Origin: Armatimonadota bacterium
GTDB lineage: Bacteria > Armatimonadota > UBA5829 > DTLH01
Length of the DNA stretch: 62,205 bases
NCBI GenBank assembly: GCA_029551395.1
Contig: JAKPFN010000047.1
Coordinates: forward strand, 1 to 62,205
Direction: 5' to 3'
The notes under the pieces were generated by a model. It ran no database searches. It saw nothing but the letters and a program-made list of their open reading frames with translations, and was not told the origin of the DNA. The position numbers and the translations under genes were made by a program. Below, in pieces: positions 37,669 to 46,893 of this stretch; within the stretch, counting starts at the first letter, position 1; every line of letters begins with the position of its first letter.

Positions 37669-37841
37669 CTCATCCTGCGTTTTCTTGACAGGCGCTGATG
37701 GCGGTGTGATAATTGAAGTAATAAAATGAGGCCTGGCTTGAGTGAAACTGCGGAATCGACCTTGCTGGTTCTCGTCAGCACAGTCGAGGAATGCAGATAT
37801 AATTTGGAGAAGGTTGCAGCTACCGTGCTTGCTGCTGTAAA

Positions 37842-38468
37842 GTGAGTGTCGTGATCTCTCTTGAGCTTCGGGACATATCAAAAAGCTTTGGTGCGCGCGA
37901 TATCTTCTCCGGGATTAATGCTAAAACAGGCCCCGGATGTCTTGTCGTCACCGGCCGAAACGGCTCTGGTAAATCCACTCTCCTTAGAATCATCGCCGGA
38001 CTGATTGCCCCAACAACAGGTGAAGTAGTGCTCTCATTGGATGGACAGCAAGTGCCGTCTGAACGCAGGAGAGATGTAATCGGGATGGTATCGCCTGACC
38101 TCGCGCTCTACGATGAATTGTCAGCACTTGAAAATCTGAGGTTCTTTGCAAGAGTCCGGGGCATCTGTAGAACAGATGACCAGCTTCGGTCTTCTCTTGC
38201 ACAGCTTGGGCTGGAAGGCAGAGAGGATGACAGGATCGCTTCCTACTCCTCTGGAATGAAGCAAAGAGTGAAATATGCCTTTGCACTGATGCACCAACCG
38301 CCAGTCTTGCTTTTTGATGAGCCAAGCACAAACCTCGATGAAGAGGGAATCAGGGCTGCGGACTCGATTATCACAGAGCACCGCAGGCAAGGCATAGTAG
38401 TCCTGGCAACAAATGACCAGTCCGAACTGCGTTACGGCGATAATGTGCTTGAGTTAGGAGGATCATAG
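37842..38468 (+). CDS. ccmA: Heme exporter ATP-binding protein CcmA
   Basis: 208 residues, normal for CcmA. ABC motifs: Walker A VTGRNGSGKSTLL (near 37), signature SYSSGMKQRVKYAF and Walker B PVLLFDEPSTNLDE. CcmAB, with C and D, drives release of heme-loaded CcmE in system I cytochrome c maturation. GTG start; a second GTG three codons on is an alternative. It starts the ccm operon and lies 3 bases before ccmB. Confidence 0.93.
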   Translation: MSVVISLELRDISKSFGARDIFSGINAKTGPGCLVVTGRNGSGKSTLLRIIAGLIAPTTGEVVLSLDGQQVPSERRRDVIGMVSPDLALYDELSALENLRFFARVRGICRTDDQLRSSLAQLGLEGREDDRIASYSSGMKQRVKYAFALMHQPPVLLFDEPSTNLDEEGIRAADSIITEHRRQGIVVLATNDQSELRYGDNVLELGGS

Positions 38469-38471
38469 GCA

Positions 38472-39173
38472 ATGAAAGCTAAAACATCCTCCGAACCAGG
38501 CATAATCGAGATGCTGGCCCGTTCCATAGCAGTGCTTAGAAAAGACCTGGTCTGCGAATTCCGCACTCGTTATGCAATAAATGCCATAGTCCTTTTTGCT
38601 GTGACGACACTTATAGCGGTAAGTTTTTCTGTTGGCGGTGCAGGGATAAGCCAGCCGATACAGGCCACTCTGCTTTGGATAATCATCTACTTTTCCGCGT
38701 TATCAGGGCTTTCCAGAGCGTTTGTGAAAGAAGAAGAATCGCGCACAGCTACAGCGTTAAAACTGGCTGCATCTCCTGGAGCAGTCTTCGGCGGCAAGTT
38801 ATTATTCAATATTCTACTTCTTTTTATGCTTGAGGTAGTTATTGTCCCGCTGTTTGTGGGTATGATGAGCTTACAGGTCAAAGGCTGGCTGCTATTTGTT
38901 ATGGTTTTGGTAACGGGGAGCATCGGACTTGCAGTTGCGGCGACTATCGTTGCTGCAATTGTTTCCAAAGCCAATGCAAAAGGGGCGCTATTTGCTGTGC
39001 TTTCATTCCCGTTGCTTCTTCCTGTGTTAATAACGGGGATTCACGGCACCCAGGCTGCAATATCAAGCTCTGTTTTTATGTCAGGAATAGATGACCTTAA
39101 GCTGCTCGTATCTTATACTGGAGTGATGTTCGTCGTTTCACTCCTGGTATTTCGGTTTATCTGGGAAGATTGA
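38472..39173 (+). CDS. ccmB: Heme exporter permease CcmB
   Basis: 233 residues, six membrane helices (from about 38 on). The opening LRKDLVCEFRTRYAINAIVLFAVTTLIAVSF and RAFVKEEESRTATALKLAASPGAVFGGKLLFN are typical of CcmB. It works with CcmA, C and D. The stop TGA overlaps the ccmC start by 4 bases (GATGG/ATTGATG). Confidence 0.93.
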   Translation: MKAKTSSEPGIIEMLARSIAVLRKDLVCEFRTRYAINAIVLFAVTTLIAVSFSVGGAGISQPIQATLLWIIIYFSALSGLSRAFVKEEESRTATALKLAASPGAVFGGKLLFNILLLFMLEVVIVPLFVGMMSLQVKGWLLFVMVLVTGSIGLAVAATIVAAIVSKANAKGALFAVLSFPLLLPVLITGIHGTQAAISSSVFMSGIDDLKLLVSYTGVMFVVSLLVFRFIWED

Positions 39174-39820
39174 TGGTTTTTAAGCTATTACTTGGAATCT
39201 GGATGTCGGCTGTTATCGTCGTGGCGTTTTTGTATGCTCCGGCTGCCGAGGGATTTGCACAGCCAGATGCTGCACGCATCATTTTCTTCCATGTGCCAAA
39301 TGCAATAGTTGCTGCCATAGCTTTTATTGTGGCTGCTGTGTATGCTGTGATGCATCTGCACAGCCGAAGTCTGATGGATGATGCCAAGTCAGCAGCTTCA
39401 GCAGAACTTGGATTGGTATTTACAGCGCTGGCAACCATCACAGGCTCGATTTTTGCCCACATTCAGTGGAACAGTTGGTGGAACTGGGACCCCAGAGAGA
39501 CCGCAATCATAATTCTACTTCTTGTCTATCTGGCCTACTTTGCCTTGCGAACTGCAGTAGACGCGCCGGATAAACGCGCTTCGCTTTCCGCAGTCTACGC
39601 CATTCTGGCGCTGCCTGCGATGGTCTTTTTGATGTTCATAATGCCCCGTGTGATGTTCTCACTTCATCCACAGGACACACTAATATCCGAAGGCAAGCTC
39701 GATATAACTTACCGTCTGGTGCTTTATCCTGCCATACTTGGTTTTATCGGTCTTTATGTATGGCTTTTCAGAATCAGGACCGCACTGGCAGAGATAAAGC
39801 TCAAAATGAGGAGGAACTGA
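39170..39820 (+). CDS. ccmC: Heme-handling protein CcmC
   Basis: 216 residues with six membrane helices. The tryptophan-rich WWD motif HIQWNSWWNWDPRETAI sits in the periplasmic loop near 100-115 and FFHVPNAI gives a His near 42; both are heme-binding features of CcmC. It delivers heme to CcmE. It lies between ccmB and a short ccmD-like gene. Confidence 0.95.
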   Translation: MMVFKLLLGIWMSAVIVVAFLYAPAAEGFAQPDAARIIFFHVPNAIVAAIAFIVAAVYAVMHLHSRSLMDDAKSAASAELGLVFTALATITGSIFAHIQWNSWWNWDPRETAIIILLLVYLAYFALRTAVDAPDKRASLSAVYAILALPAMVFLMFIMPRVMFSLHPQDTLISEGKLDITYRLVLYPAILGFIGLYVWLFRIRTALAEIKLKMRRN

Positions 39821-39821
39821 T

Positions 39822-39926
39822 ATGTCCGCACTCGCTGCGTTTATGATAACTCCGCTTTTAGTATGGATAGGGCTGTTTCTATACCTGCTGTACATAGACA
39901 AACAGATAAAAGAACTGAAGAAATGA
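39822..39926 (+). CDS. ccmD: CcmD-like small membrane protein
   Basis: 34 residues (MSALAAFMITPLLVWIGLFLYL...), one membrane helix followed by a charged tail (DKQIKELKK). GAGGAACTGAT precedes the ATG. Length, position between ccmC and ccmE and topology fit CcmD, which helps release heme-CcmE. The TGA overlaps the ccmE ATG (ATGA). Confidence 0.8.
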   Translation: MSALAAFMITPLLVWIGLFLYLLYIDKQIKELKK

Positions 39927-40291
39927 AAAGTTACTATATAATTGCTGGTGTAGTCATTGTAGCGTTTGTTGCGCTTGGAGCTTCGTCTTTTATCAGTTCC
40001 ATGACTCCTTACGTCGAGACTTTCGACAAGGTGCGGGTATCTGAACTGGATAAAATCCAGGTTCCGGGTGATTTGGTCAAGGACAAAGTAACCTACGATA
40101 TGAAACAGCCTGCGCTCGTCTTTTTCATCCGGGATACAAAGGGTGAAGAGATGAAAGTGATCTACAAGGGAGTCAAACCGAGCAATTTTGAGCATGCAGA
40201 CAGAGTCGTGGCAGTCGGCAAATATCATAATGGCGCGTTCCAGGCAGAAAAACTGCTTGTAAAATGCCCTTCAAAGTATCAGAAGAAGTAA
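39923..40291 (+). CDS. ccmE: Heme chaperone CcmE, Cys type (CxxxY)
   Basis: 122 residues. N-terminal membrane anchor (YYIIAGVVIVAFVALGASSFI) and a beta-barrel OB domain (KIQVPGDLVKDKVTYD, FFIRDTKGEEMKVIYKGVKP, VVAVGKYHNGAFQAEKLL). The usual heme-binding His (HxxxY) is replaced by Cys115 in KCPSKY, giving CxxxY. Such Cys-type CcmE proteins are known from systems that lack CcmG and CcmH (for example in Desulfovibrio), and this cluster also lacks ccmG/H/I. I chose the ATG that overlaps the ccmD stop; a frame extension to 39863 is inside ccmD. Confidence 0.93.
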   Translation: MKSYYIIAGVVIVAFVALGASSFISSMTPYVETFDKVRVSELDKIQVPGDLVKDKVTYDMKQPALVFFIRDTKGEEMKVIYKGVKPSNFEHADRVVAVGKYHNGAFQAEKLLVKCPSKYQKK

Positions 40292-40300
40292 GGACGATTT

Positions 40301-42922
40301 ATGCATATAGGTGATTTCCTGCTGATAGCTGCGCTTTTTACCACAGCAGTTTCCATAGCAGCATACATATACTCAACAATAGTAAAAAACCGTTACGTGA
40401 ACCTTGGGCGTTCTGCATATCTGGCTGCTACCGCGCTTGTTATTGGCATCTCAGCCTTTTTCATGTGGTTGATACTTGACAACCACTTTGAGGTTCAATA
40501 CATAGCTATGAACAGCTCTACGGATCTGCCTCTGTATTATAAAATCTCGGTTTTCTGGGCAGGACAGCAGGGGTCGTTTCTTTTCTGGGCGTTTGTAAGC
40601 GGGATTGTCGGGCTTTTCGTGATGCGAAGGGCTAGAGAGTTCGAGCCTGGGCTGATGGCATTCTGGGGAACTGTTCAGTCTCTGCTTATCGTTCTGCTTC
40701 TGATAGACAGCCCGTTCATGCTGCTTCCTGAAGAAACCAGGATGCAGGTTATGGACGGCATAGGGTTGAGGGAGCTTCTGCAAAACCCCTGGATGGTCGT
40801 GCATCCGCCGGTAACATTCCTTGGCTATACAGCCATGTGCGTGCCTGCGGCATTTGCTATCGCTGCGCTGTTAAAAGGTGACTTCAGTAAATGGGCCAAA
40901 GCGACTCTTCCCTGGGCAGTATTTGGGTGGCTGACTCTTGGCGCTGGGATAATCCTTGGCGCTTACTGGTCTTACGGAGTGCTTGGATGGGGCGGCTACT
41001 GGGCATGGGATCCGGTGGAGAACGCTTCTCTTGTTCCGTGGCTAACAGGGACAGCACTACTGCATGGGCTGATTGCAGAACGGTACCGGGGAAGTTTCAG
41101 CCGAGCGAATATTGTGCTTGCACTGCTTACATTCCTTTTTGTATTTTACTCTACATTCCTTACCAGGAGCAGTGTGCTTGCCGATGCATCCGTTCATACC
41201 TTTGGTGACAGCAAAGCAGGCGTTCCACTGCTTGTTTTTATGTCCGTGTTCCTGGCTTTCTCTGCTATCTCGCTTATAGCTGGATGGCGGAAGATGGCAA
41301 GCATTCCAAGCTATACCGTGATGAAATCAAAGGACTTTATGTTCTTCCTTGGCGTCATCGCGCTGGTTGGTTCGGCGGCGTTCGTGCTTATCGGAACATC
41401 TGCCCCTATCATTGGAAAAGCTCTTCCTGCGAGTGTGGTAGAGAGAATATCTCCTGCGCCACAAATCGAACAGATGGCTCAGACTGCGGACGGTGAGACA
41501 GAGAAGAAACCGACAATCCAGGTAGACCAGTCTTTTTACAATAAAACCAATGCGCCTGTTGCTGCAATTGCCGTCCTTCTGATGGCGCTGGCTCCAGTGG
41601 CAGCCTGGAGAAGAGAGAAAACCGAAAAAGCTGAGATTATTCCTGCGCTTTTGGTAGGCATCGGGATAGCGGCAGTGGGATTTGTTGCGTTCAAGCTGCA
41701 CATCACTTACATTGCTCTCGTACTGGGTTTAGTCTCTATTCCTGCACTTTTACTGAACCTTTACAGCCTGGTTCGGATGAGAAAATCCGGCATCCGCGCT
41801 CTGGGAGGCTTCATTACCCATATTGGGATGGCTGTTTTCTTTCTTGGGGTAGTGCTTTCTGCCAATCAGAGTAAAACTATCCCTGTCAATCTGCCGGAAG
41901 GCGAGCCTCAGACCGTTGAACTGTCTTCATTCGGCAAACCGATTGCAATGCGCGAGTACAAGTTCACGTATGAAGGCACGGAGCCGATAAATGAACGAAA
42001 AACCGCGCTCAAGATAAAGGTGGAGCATGACGGCAAGGTGGACCATGCTGTGGTGTCGATGCCTTCGAAGCCTGAGTATCAAAGAGAGGTTCCGGGAGTT
42101 CCTTACATTATAAGTTCATTTACCAAAGACCTGTATATCGCACCCAAGTTCCTGCCTACTACCATTGAAGGTCTCGTTGATAAGGGAGAACCAGTGCCGA
42201 TATCGGATTTTAAGCTGACTTTTACGGATTTCGTACTGCCGGAAGACTTCAACAGCAGCAATATCGTCGTTGGCGCGACTCTTCTAATCGAGTCGGACGG
42301 CAAAAAGCAGAGCGTTACGCCGGAATTGGTCACCCGAAGGACTGCTGATACAAAAACTGCCGTTGATGTACCTGGCATGCCTGCAAAGATAAGCATCGAC
42401 CGGATAAGTGTCGAGGAAAAGACTATATATGTCACGTTCACACCTACAGATGATGAGCCTCAGATGCTCAGTCTGCCCAGGGATGAAGAGGTGACTGCCG
42501 GTAAGTATGCGCTTACGTTCAAAGAGTGGTTCTTTCCATCAGGCAGTCATGGCAGCGGAGTTGGGGCTAAGATAGAAGTAACGTCAGACACGAAGACTGC
42601 AACTGTAAGCCCGATTTTCGAGCCGGGAAATGCGCCCAAGATAGAAACCGAAAGCAAGCCTGTTATCATACCAGGAACCGGCACAGAAGTGGCGCTGCTT
42701 GGCGTAGATATCGAAAATGAGCAGGCAGCCCTTTCAATTACACCGACTTCTGCAGTGATAGATGTCAGCGTGAAACCGTTTATAAGCCTGCTTTGGATTG
42801 GATCGGTTCTGGCGCTTATTGGAGGATGTATAGCAGTGTGGCGCAGGATGGCCGAAAGCTCCGAGAGCGATGAAAAGCCTAAAACGAAGAAGGTTTCCCC
42901 AAGGAAGCCTGTGCATACATAA
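40301..42922 (+). CDS. ccmF: Cytochrome c heme lyase subunit CcmF, extended
   Basis: 873 residues, longer than typical CcmF (about 650). The WWD signature is WGGYWAWDPVENASLVPWL (near 228-247), with the usual set of membrane helices. HPPVTFLGYTAMCVP gives a conserved His. After about residue 560 a large beta-rich periplasmic region precedes a last membrane helix (FISLLWIGSVLALIGGCIAVW) and basic tail. That region shows two related segments (about 635-725 and 733-825), each starting KLTFTDFVLP / ALTFKEWFFP. CcmF attaches heme to apocytochrome. No CcmH partner is in the window. Confidence 0.93.
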   Translation: MHIGDFLLIAALFTTAVSIAAYIYSTIVKNRYVNLGRSAYLAATALVIGISAFFMWLILDNHFEVQYIAMNSSTDLPLYYKISVFWAGQQGSFLFWAFVSGIVGLFVMRRAREFEPGLMAFWGTVQSLLIVLLLIDSPFMLLPEETRMQVMDGIGLRELLQNPWMVVHPPVTFLGYTAMCVPAAFAIAALLKGDFSKWAKATLPWAVFGWLTLGAGIILGAYWSYGVLGWGGYWAWDPVENASLVPWLTGTALLHGLIAERYRGSFSRANIVLALLTFLFVFYSTFLTRSSVLADASVHTFGDSKAGVPLLVFMSVFLAFSAISLIAGWRKMASIPSYTVMKSKDFMFFLGVIALVGSAAFVLIGTSAPIIGKALPASVVERISPAPQIEQMAQTADGETEKKPTIQVDQSFYNKTNAPVAAIAVLLMALAPVAAWRREKTEKAEIIPALLVGIGIAAVGFVAFKLHITYIALVLGLVSIPALLLNLYSLVRMRKSGIRALGGFITHIGMAVFFLGVVLSANQSKTIPVNLPEGEPQTVELSSFGKPIAMREYKFTYEGTEPINERKTALKIKVEHDGKVDHAVVSMPSKPEYQREVPGVPYIISSFTKDLYIAPKFLPTTIEGLVDKGEPVPISDFKLTFTDFVLPEDFNSSNIVVGATLLIESDGKKQSVTPELVTRRTADTKTAVDVPGMPAKISIDRISVEEKTIYVTFTPTDDEPQMLSLPRDEEVTAGKYALTFKEWFFPSGSHGSGVGAKIEVTSDTKTATVSPIFEPGNAPKIETESKPVIIPGTGTEVALLGVDIENEQAALSITPTSAVIDVSVKPFISLLWIGSVLALIGGCIAVWRRMAESSESDEKPKTKKVSPRKPVHT

Positions 42923-42951
42923 AAGTGGGCAAGGTTTATTGATAACCAATC

Positions 42952-43596
42952 ATGGCTTATTATCCTATCAACATAGATTTATCAGGTAAAAAGGCACTTG
43001 TAGTTGGCGGCGGTCAAGTAGCGCTCAGAAAAATCAAGACACTGCTTGAGGCAGGTGCGCTGGTGACTGTCGTATCGCCTGAAGTTGTGCCGGATATTTT
43101 AGAGTTTGCAAATTCAGGTAAGATAGAGCTGATACTTAGAGGCTATGAAACCGGAGACCTGACAGGTTCAGCCATTGCCATTGCTGCTACCGACGACCAG
43201 GAAGTAAACGCGAGAATCTCGCGGGATTGCCAGGCTGCTAATATTCTGATTAATGTGGTAGATAGTCCGGAATTGTGCAGTTTTATCGTGCCGGCAGTGA
43301 TAAAGCGCGGGGATTTGACGATAAGCATCAGTTCAGCAGGTAAGAGTCCGGCGCTGGTGAAAAGAATCCGGGAAAAGATTGAGGAAGTAATCGGCCCGGA
43401 ATATAAAGAGTTGGCAGAGCTGATGGGAGAGATCCGCCAGCTTGCCAAAGAGCAATTGAACAGCCAGGCTGAACGGGAGAAATTGTTCAAGCAAATGTTG
43501 GATTCGGACATTCTGAAGCTCATTCAATCCGGCCAATATGCCGAAGCCCGTAATCTGGCGCTTAAAATGCTGGATGAAGCAAAGAACAGAAAATAA
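42952..43596 (+). CDS. Precorrin-2 dehydrogenase (CysG N-terminal/SirC/Met8 type)
   Basis: 214 residues. Rossmann motif LVVGGGQVALRKIKTLLEAGA near 16-36, then VTVVSPEV, AIAATDDQEVNARISRDC and NVVDSPELCSFIVPAVIKRGDLTISISSAGKSPALVKRIREKIE, all typical. It oxidises precorrin-2 to sirohydrochlorin with NAD and may also insert iron, as in Met8. It opens the tetrapyrrole part of the block right after ccmF. It provides siroheme for assimilation and for the Ahb heme route. Confidence 0.92.
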   Translation: MAYYPINIDLSGKKALVVGGGQVALRKIKTLLEAGALVTVVSPEVVPDILEFANSGKIELILRGYETGDLTGSAIAIAATDDQEVNARISRDCQAANILINVVDSPELCSFIVPAVIKRGDLTISISSAGKSPALVKRIREKIEEVIGPEYKELAELMGEIRQLAKEQLNSQAEREKLFKQMLDSDILKLIQSGQYAEARNLALKMLDEAKNRK

Positions 43597-43617
43597 GTAT
43601 TGCGTGATTAGATAGAT

Positions 43618-44934
43618 ATGCATCTGGTTGTAGTAGGATTGAACCACAAAACGGCTCAGGTAGAAGTGAGGGAGAAGCTCGCGGTTTCGGAAGCGGATCT
43701 GCCGAAAGCGATTGAGACGCTCCAAGCCTGCCAGTGCGTCGCTGAGTGTTGCATTCTATCCACCTGTAACCGGACTGAGATTTATGCTTTAATTGACAGC
43801 CGCGAGAATGAAGAAGTCCTGTTGGATTTTATAAGCAGCTACCACGGCATCCCTAAAATGAGTTTTCAAGACCATATCTATCGGCACAGGGGCCATAAAG
43901 CAGTGGAGCACCTTTTTTCGGTAACTGCAGGGCTGGACTCGATGATGATCGGGGAATATCAGATACTAGGGCAGGTCAAAGACGCTTTCTGCATTGCCGG
44001 AGAGTGCGATTCCACAAAAACCGTCCTCAACAACCTGTTCCAGCAGGCGCTTTCGGTAGGTAAACGAGCTAGAAGTGAGACGGATATCTCCAAAGGAGCG
44101 TTTTCCATCGGTTATGCGGCAGTTGAGCTTGCCAGATCTATCTTCGGCAGTCTGCAGGAACTCTCCATACTTATCCTTGGCGCGGGAAAGATGGGCGAAC
44201 TCACTGCAAAACACCTGATTTCCGCAGGCGCGAAGTCAATCTCGGTTGCCAACAGGACTCCAGCACGCGCAGAAGAGCTTGCAGTAAAACTTGGCGGCTG
44301 TGCAGTGCCGTTTGAGTCGTTTACTGATGCTATGACACAGGCTGACGTAGTAATCGGCTCAACAGGCGCTCCCGAACCAATCGTCACAAAAGACCAGATG
44401 GCAAAGATTATGCGTATCCGCAGGGAAAAACCGATTTTTATGATAGATATAGCAGTGCCAAGAGATATTGAAGCAGACGCAGGCGATCTGGATAACGTAT
44501 TTCTTTATGATATCGATGATCTGCAGGCGCTGGTGCAGGAATCCGTTGCAGAACGGCATAAGGAAATCGAAAAGGTCAGAGAAATAATTGCTGAAGAGAC
44601 GAGAAAGTTCAATTCATGGTTCAGAACGCTTGAGGTAGTGCCGCTTATCAAGACTCTCAGGCAGCAGTTCGATGATCTTCGAGAAGCAGAATGGCAGCGC
44701 AATGCCGGCAAACTCGGGCATCTTTCTGAGAAAGACCAGCAGACAGTCCAGATTATGATGCAATCACTCATCAACCGTATCTCGCATAACCCGATGATAA
44801 AGATAAAGGAGTATGCATCCAGTCCTGATGGTTACAGCAAGCTGGATACAGCCAGGGAGTTGTTTGGCATAATTGCTGAAGAGGTCGAGGATGCGGAGAA
44901 GCCAGAACAGAATGACCCGGAGGCCGCTATATGA
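43618..44934 (+). CDS. hemA: Glutamyl-tRNA reductase
   Basis: 438 residues. Catalytic Cys50 in ILSTCNRTEIYAL, N-terminal VGLNHKTAQVEVREKLA, the Rossmann motif LILGAGKMGELTAKHL and the C-terminal dimerisation helix. It reduces glutamyl-tRNA to glutamate semialdehyde, first step of 5-aminolevulinate synthesis by the C5 route. hemL is not in the window. The TGA stop overlaps the next ATG by 4 bases. Confidence 0.97.
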   Translation: MHLVVVGLNHKTAQVEVREKLAVSEADLPKAIETLQACQCVAECCILSTCNRTEIYALIDSRENEEVLLDFISSYHGIPKMSFQDHIYRHRGHKAVEHLFSVTAGLDSMMIGEYQILGQVKDAFCIAGECDSTKTVLNNLFQQALSVGKRARSETDISKGAFSIGYAAVELARSIFGSLQELSILILGAGKMGELTAKHLISAGAKSISVANRTPARAEELAVKLGGCAVPFESFTDAMTQADVVIGSTGAPEPIVTKDQMAKIMRIRREKPIFMIDIAVPRDIEADAGDLDNVFLYDIDDLQALVQESVAERHKEIEKVREIIAEETRKFNSWFRTLEVVPLIKTLRQQFDDLREAEWQRNAGKLGHLSEKDQQTVQIMMQSLINRISHNPMIKIKEYASSPDGYSKLDTARELFGIIAEEVEDAEKPEQNDPEAAI

Positions 44935-45713
44935 GCGAGTTTCTTCTAGGGGCAAGTCTGGTGGCTTATTTCATTGCGTCTGCGCTCTACCTTGCCAACC
45001 TGCATTTGAAGCACAAACAGCTTGCCGCATATGGTACAGTTGCTGCAATTGCCGGATTTTCGCTGCAGACCTTACGGCTGATACTTCAGACACTGAACCA
45101 ATCCACACCGTTTGCCAACGCATCGGAAGCTATTTTTTTCCTTTCATGGGCAATAGCAGGATTGTATCTTGCAATTCTGGCATGGTACAGGCTGCCGTCT
45201 GTTGGTTCGCTCGCTATGCCGCTTGCTGTAGTCGCGCTTGCTTTGGTCTACAGGTTCCCTACCCCCGCGGGAGGACCGCTTGCAGGCGATGGTTGGATGC
45301 GGATACACGTTGTTGCAATCATCACAAGCTTTGCCTTGTTCACCCTGGCATTCTGCTGCGCGGTATTCTACCTGATCCAAAATAAGCTGTTGAAATCAAA
45401 ACGGATGACAGGGATGTTCCGCAGGCTACCGCCGCTCAAAACGATAGACTCCCTGGGCTACCATCTGGCTTCAATCGGATTCCCGCTGCTTACTCTAGGA
45501 ATCATCACAGGGATAGTTGGTGTAGAAATGGCGCGGATGCGGGATACGGGCGCTGAAATAAAGCTGGTGACTTCGGCAATTACCTGGTTTGCCTATGCAG
45601 CTTACATGGTAGCTCACAGCAGCCCAGGATGGAGAGGGAAAAAGGCTAATTGGATATTGATTGTCGGAGCATTATTGACTGCGCTGACTACTGCGCTTCA
45701 TAAGTTCTCCTGA
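44931..45713 (+). CDS. CcsA/HemX-like membrane protein
   Basis: 260 residues, eight or so membrane helices. The sequence resembles the CcsA/HemX family of cytochrome c assembly proteins: NASEAIFFLSWAIAGLYLA, HVVAIITSFALFTLAFCCAVFYLIQNKLLK, GITGIVGVEMARM and ITWFAYAAYMVAHSSPGWRG. It starts by ATGA overlap with hemA, the typical HemX place. HemX is thought to affect GluTR levels or to handle heme. The WWD motif itself is not complete here, which favours HemX over a heme lyase. Confidence 0.8.
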   Translation: MSEFLLGASLVAYFIASALYLANLHLKHKQLAAYGTVAAIAGFSLQTLRLILQTLNQSTPFANASEAIFFLSWAIAGLYLAILAWYRLPSVGSLAMPLAVVALALVYRFPTPAGGPLAGDGWMRIHVVAIITSFALFTLAFCCAVFYLIQNKLLKSKRMTGMFRRLPPLKTIDSLGYHLASIGFPLLTLGIITGIVGVEMARMRDTGAEIKLVTSAITWFAYAAYMVAHSSPGWRGKKANWILIVGALLTALTTALHKFS

Positions 45714-45722
45714 TCGATTCCG

Positions 45723-45731
45723 TGGTATAAT
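45723..45731 (+). promoter_or_regulatory. Extended -10 element before hemC
   Basis: TGGTATAAT, an extended -10 element, lies 98 bases upstream of the hemC ATG in a 115-base gap. No clear -35. It could start a separate hemC transcript. Confidence 0.4.
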
Positions 45732-45828
45732 GTTAGGTCGAATCAATTAAAGAACACCTAAACTGAATATTTTGATGGTTGAAGAGAGGGAACGGGAGAC
45801 ATTTGCTGTCTGAACTCCTACTCCTTAC

Positions 45829-46809
45829 ATGTTAAATGAGTTGGTAATCGGCTCCAGAGGCAGTAAGCTTGCGCTTACACAGACCCAATGGATAGCTGAC
45901 AGGATAAAACTGCATAATCCGGGCATAGAAACCCGAGTCGAGATAATCAAGACCAAGGGAGACAAGATTCTCGATACTCCGCTTGCCAAGATTGGCGACA
46001 AGGGGCTTTTCGTGAAAGAGATCGAGGCCGCGCTTATAGACAGCCGGATCGATCTTGCAGTCCACAGCATGAAGGATCTTCCATCGGAAATGACGGAAGG
46101 TTTGATTATTGGCGCAATACCACCGCGTGTTGACCCCAGTGACGTGCTGCTGTCCTATAAGGGCAAGCTTTCCGAGTTGCCAGCAGGTTCGAAGGTCGGT
46201 TCATCCAGCCTGCGCCGGAGAGCGCAGCTATTACACATTCGTCCCGATCTCCAGTTCGAAGACCTGCGAGGTAATCTCGACACCAGGATCAATAAGCTGC
46301 AGGCTGGAGAGTATGATGCCATAGTAGTAGCTTATGCAGGGCTTCACAGGTTAAAATGGAACAGGGACAAAGCCGGAGAAGGTCTCAGCGAGCAGCCTGT
46401 AATGGAGAAACTGCCGTTCGATATCTGCCTGCCTGCCGTTGGCCAGGGCGCACTTGCAGTGCAGATTAGAGAAAACGACCATCGGATAATTGATATTGTC
46501 TCAAAACTGGATGATTACTTGACACGAGCCGCAGTAGACGCAGAAAGATCGCTATTAGCAGCACTTGGCGGAGGCTGTCAGACACCTGTAGCTGCCTTGG
46601 CGATTCCCAAAGGCAGCAATCTGGTCCTTAGCGCAATGGTTGCAGACTTAAATGGTCAGACTATTGTAAGAGCGACCGAAATGGATCGGCAGACAAACGC
46701 AGAGGTATTAGGTAGGCGCACTGCTCAAGTCCTTTTGGATTCAGGTGCAAAGGAGATTCTGCAAAAAGTTGCGGAACAACCTAAGCCTGATAACATAGGT
46801 GCGGCCTGA
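45829..46809 (+). CDS. hemC: Porphobilinogen deaminase
   Basis: 326 residues. N-terminal IGSRGSKLALTQTQWIAD, the catalytic segment FVKEIEAALIDSRIDLAVHSMKDLP, GSSSLRRRAQLL, DLRGNLDTRINKL and the cofactor Cys250 in LGGGCQTPVAA. It links four porphobilinogens into hydroxymethylbilane, which the downstream HemD domain closes. No strong ribosome binding site is seen. Confidence 0.97.
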   Translation: MLNELVIGSRGSKLALTQTQWIADRIKLHNPGIETRVEIIKTKGDKILDTPLAKIGDKGLFVKEIEAALIDSRIDLAVHSMKDLPSEMTEGLIIGAIPPRVDPSDVLLSYKGKLSELPAGSKVGSSSLRRRAQLLHIRPDLQFEDLRGNLDTRINKLQAGEYDAIVVAYAGLHRLKWNRDKAGEGLSEQPVMEKLPFDICLPAVGQGALAVQIRENDHRIIDIVSKLDDYLTRAAVDAERSLLAALGGGCQTPVAALAIPKGSNLVLSAMVADLNGQTIVRATEMDRQTNAEVLGRRTAQVLLDSGAKEILQKVAEQPKPDNIGAA

Positions 46810-46893
46810 GAAAGAGGAAATGGTAAGTAAAGGTAGGACATGAAGGTTGTTTGATTTCTGTCCACTCCATACTTCCACAATAAAAAGGTTTCA

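Larger units (their letters stand above)
36701..37841. other. Repeat-rich non-coding region between mfd and ccmA
   Basis: About 1.1 kb without a convincing gene. Short open frames here have no start signals and cross repeat units. The region holds a nested hairpin, a TGTAAAG repeat, a long imperfect palindrome, a 12-bp inverted repeat, two GC-rich hairpins, a TGAAACACGAAG repeat and a TTTTCACTT run, listed separately. A TATAAT at 37798-37803 lies 39 bases before ccmA as a candidate -10 box. Confidence 0.7.

Noticed and set aside
39863-39922. Upstream start for ccmE
   Set aside because: The extension lies wholly inside ccmD and would delay the membrane anchor; the ATGA overlap start fits the operon.
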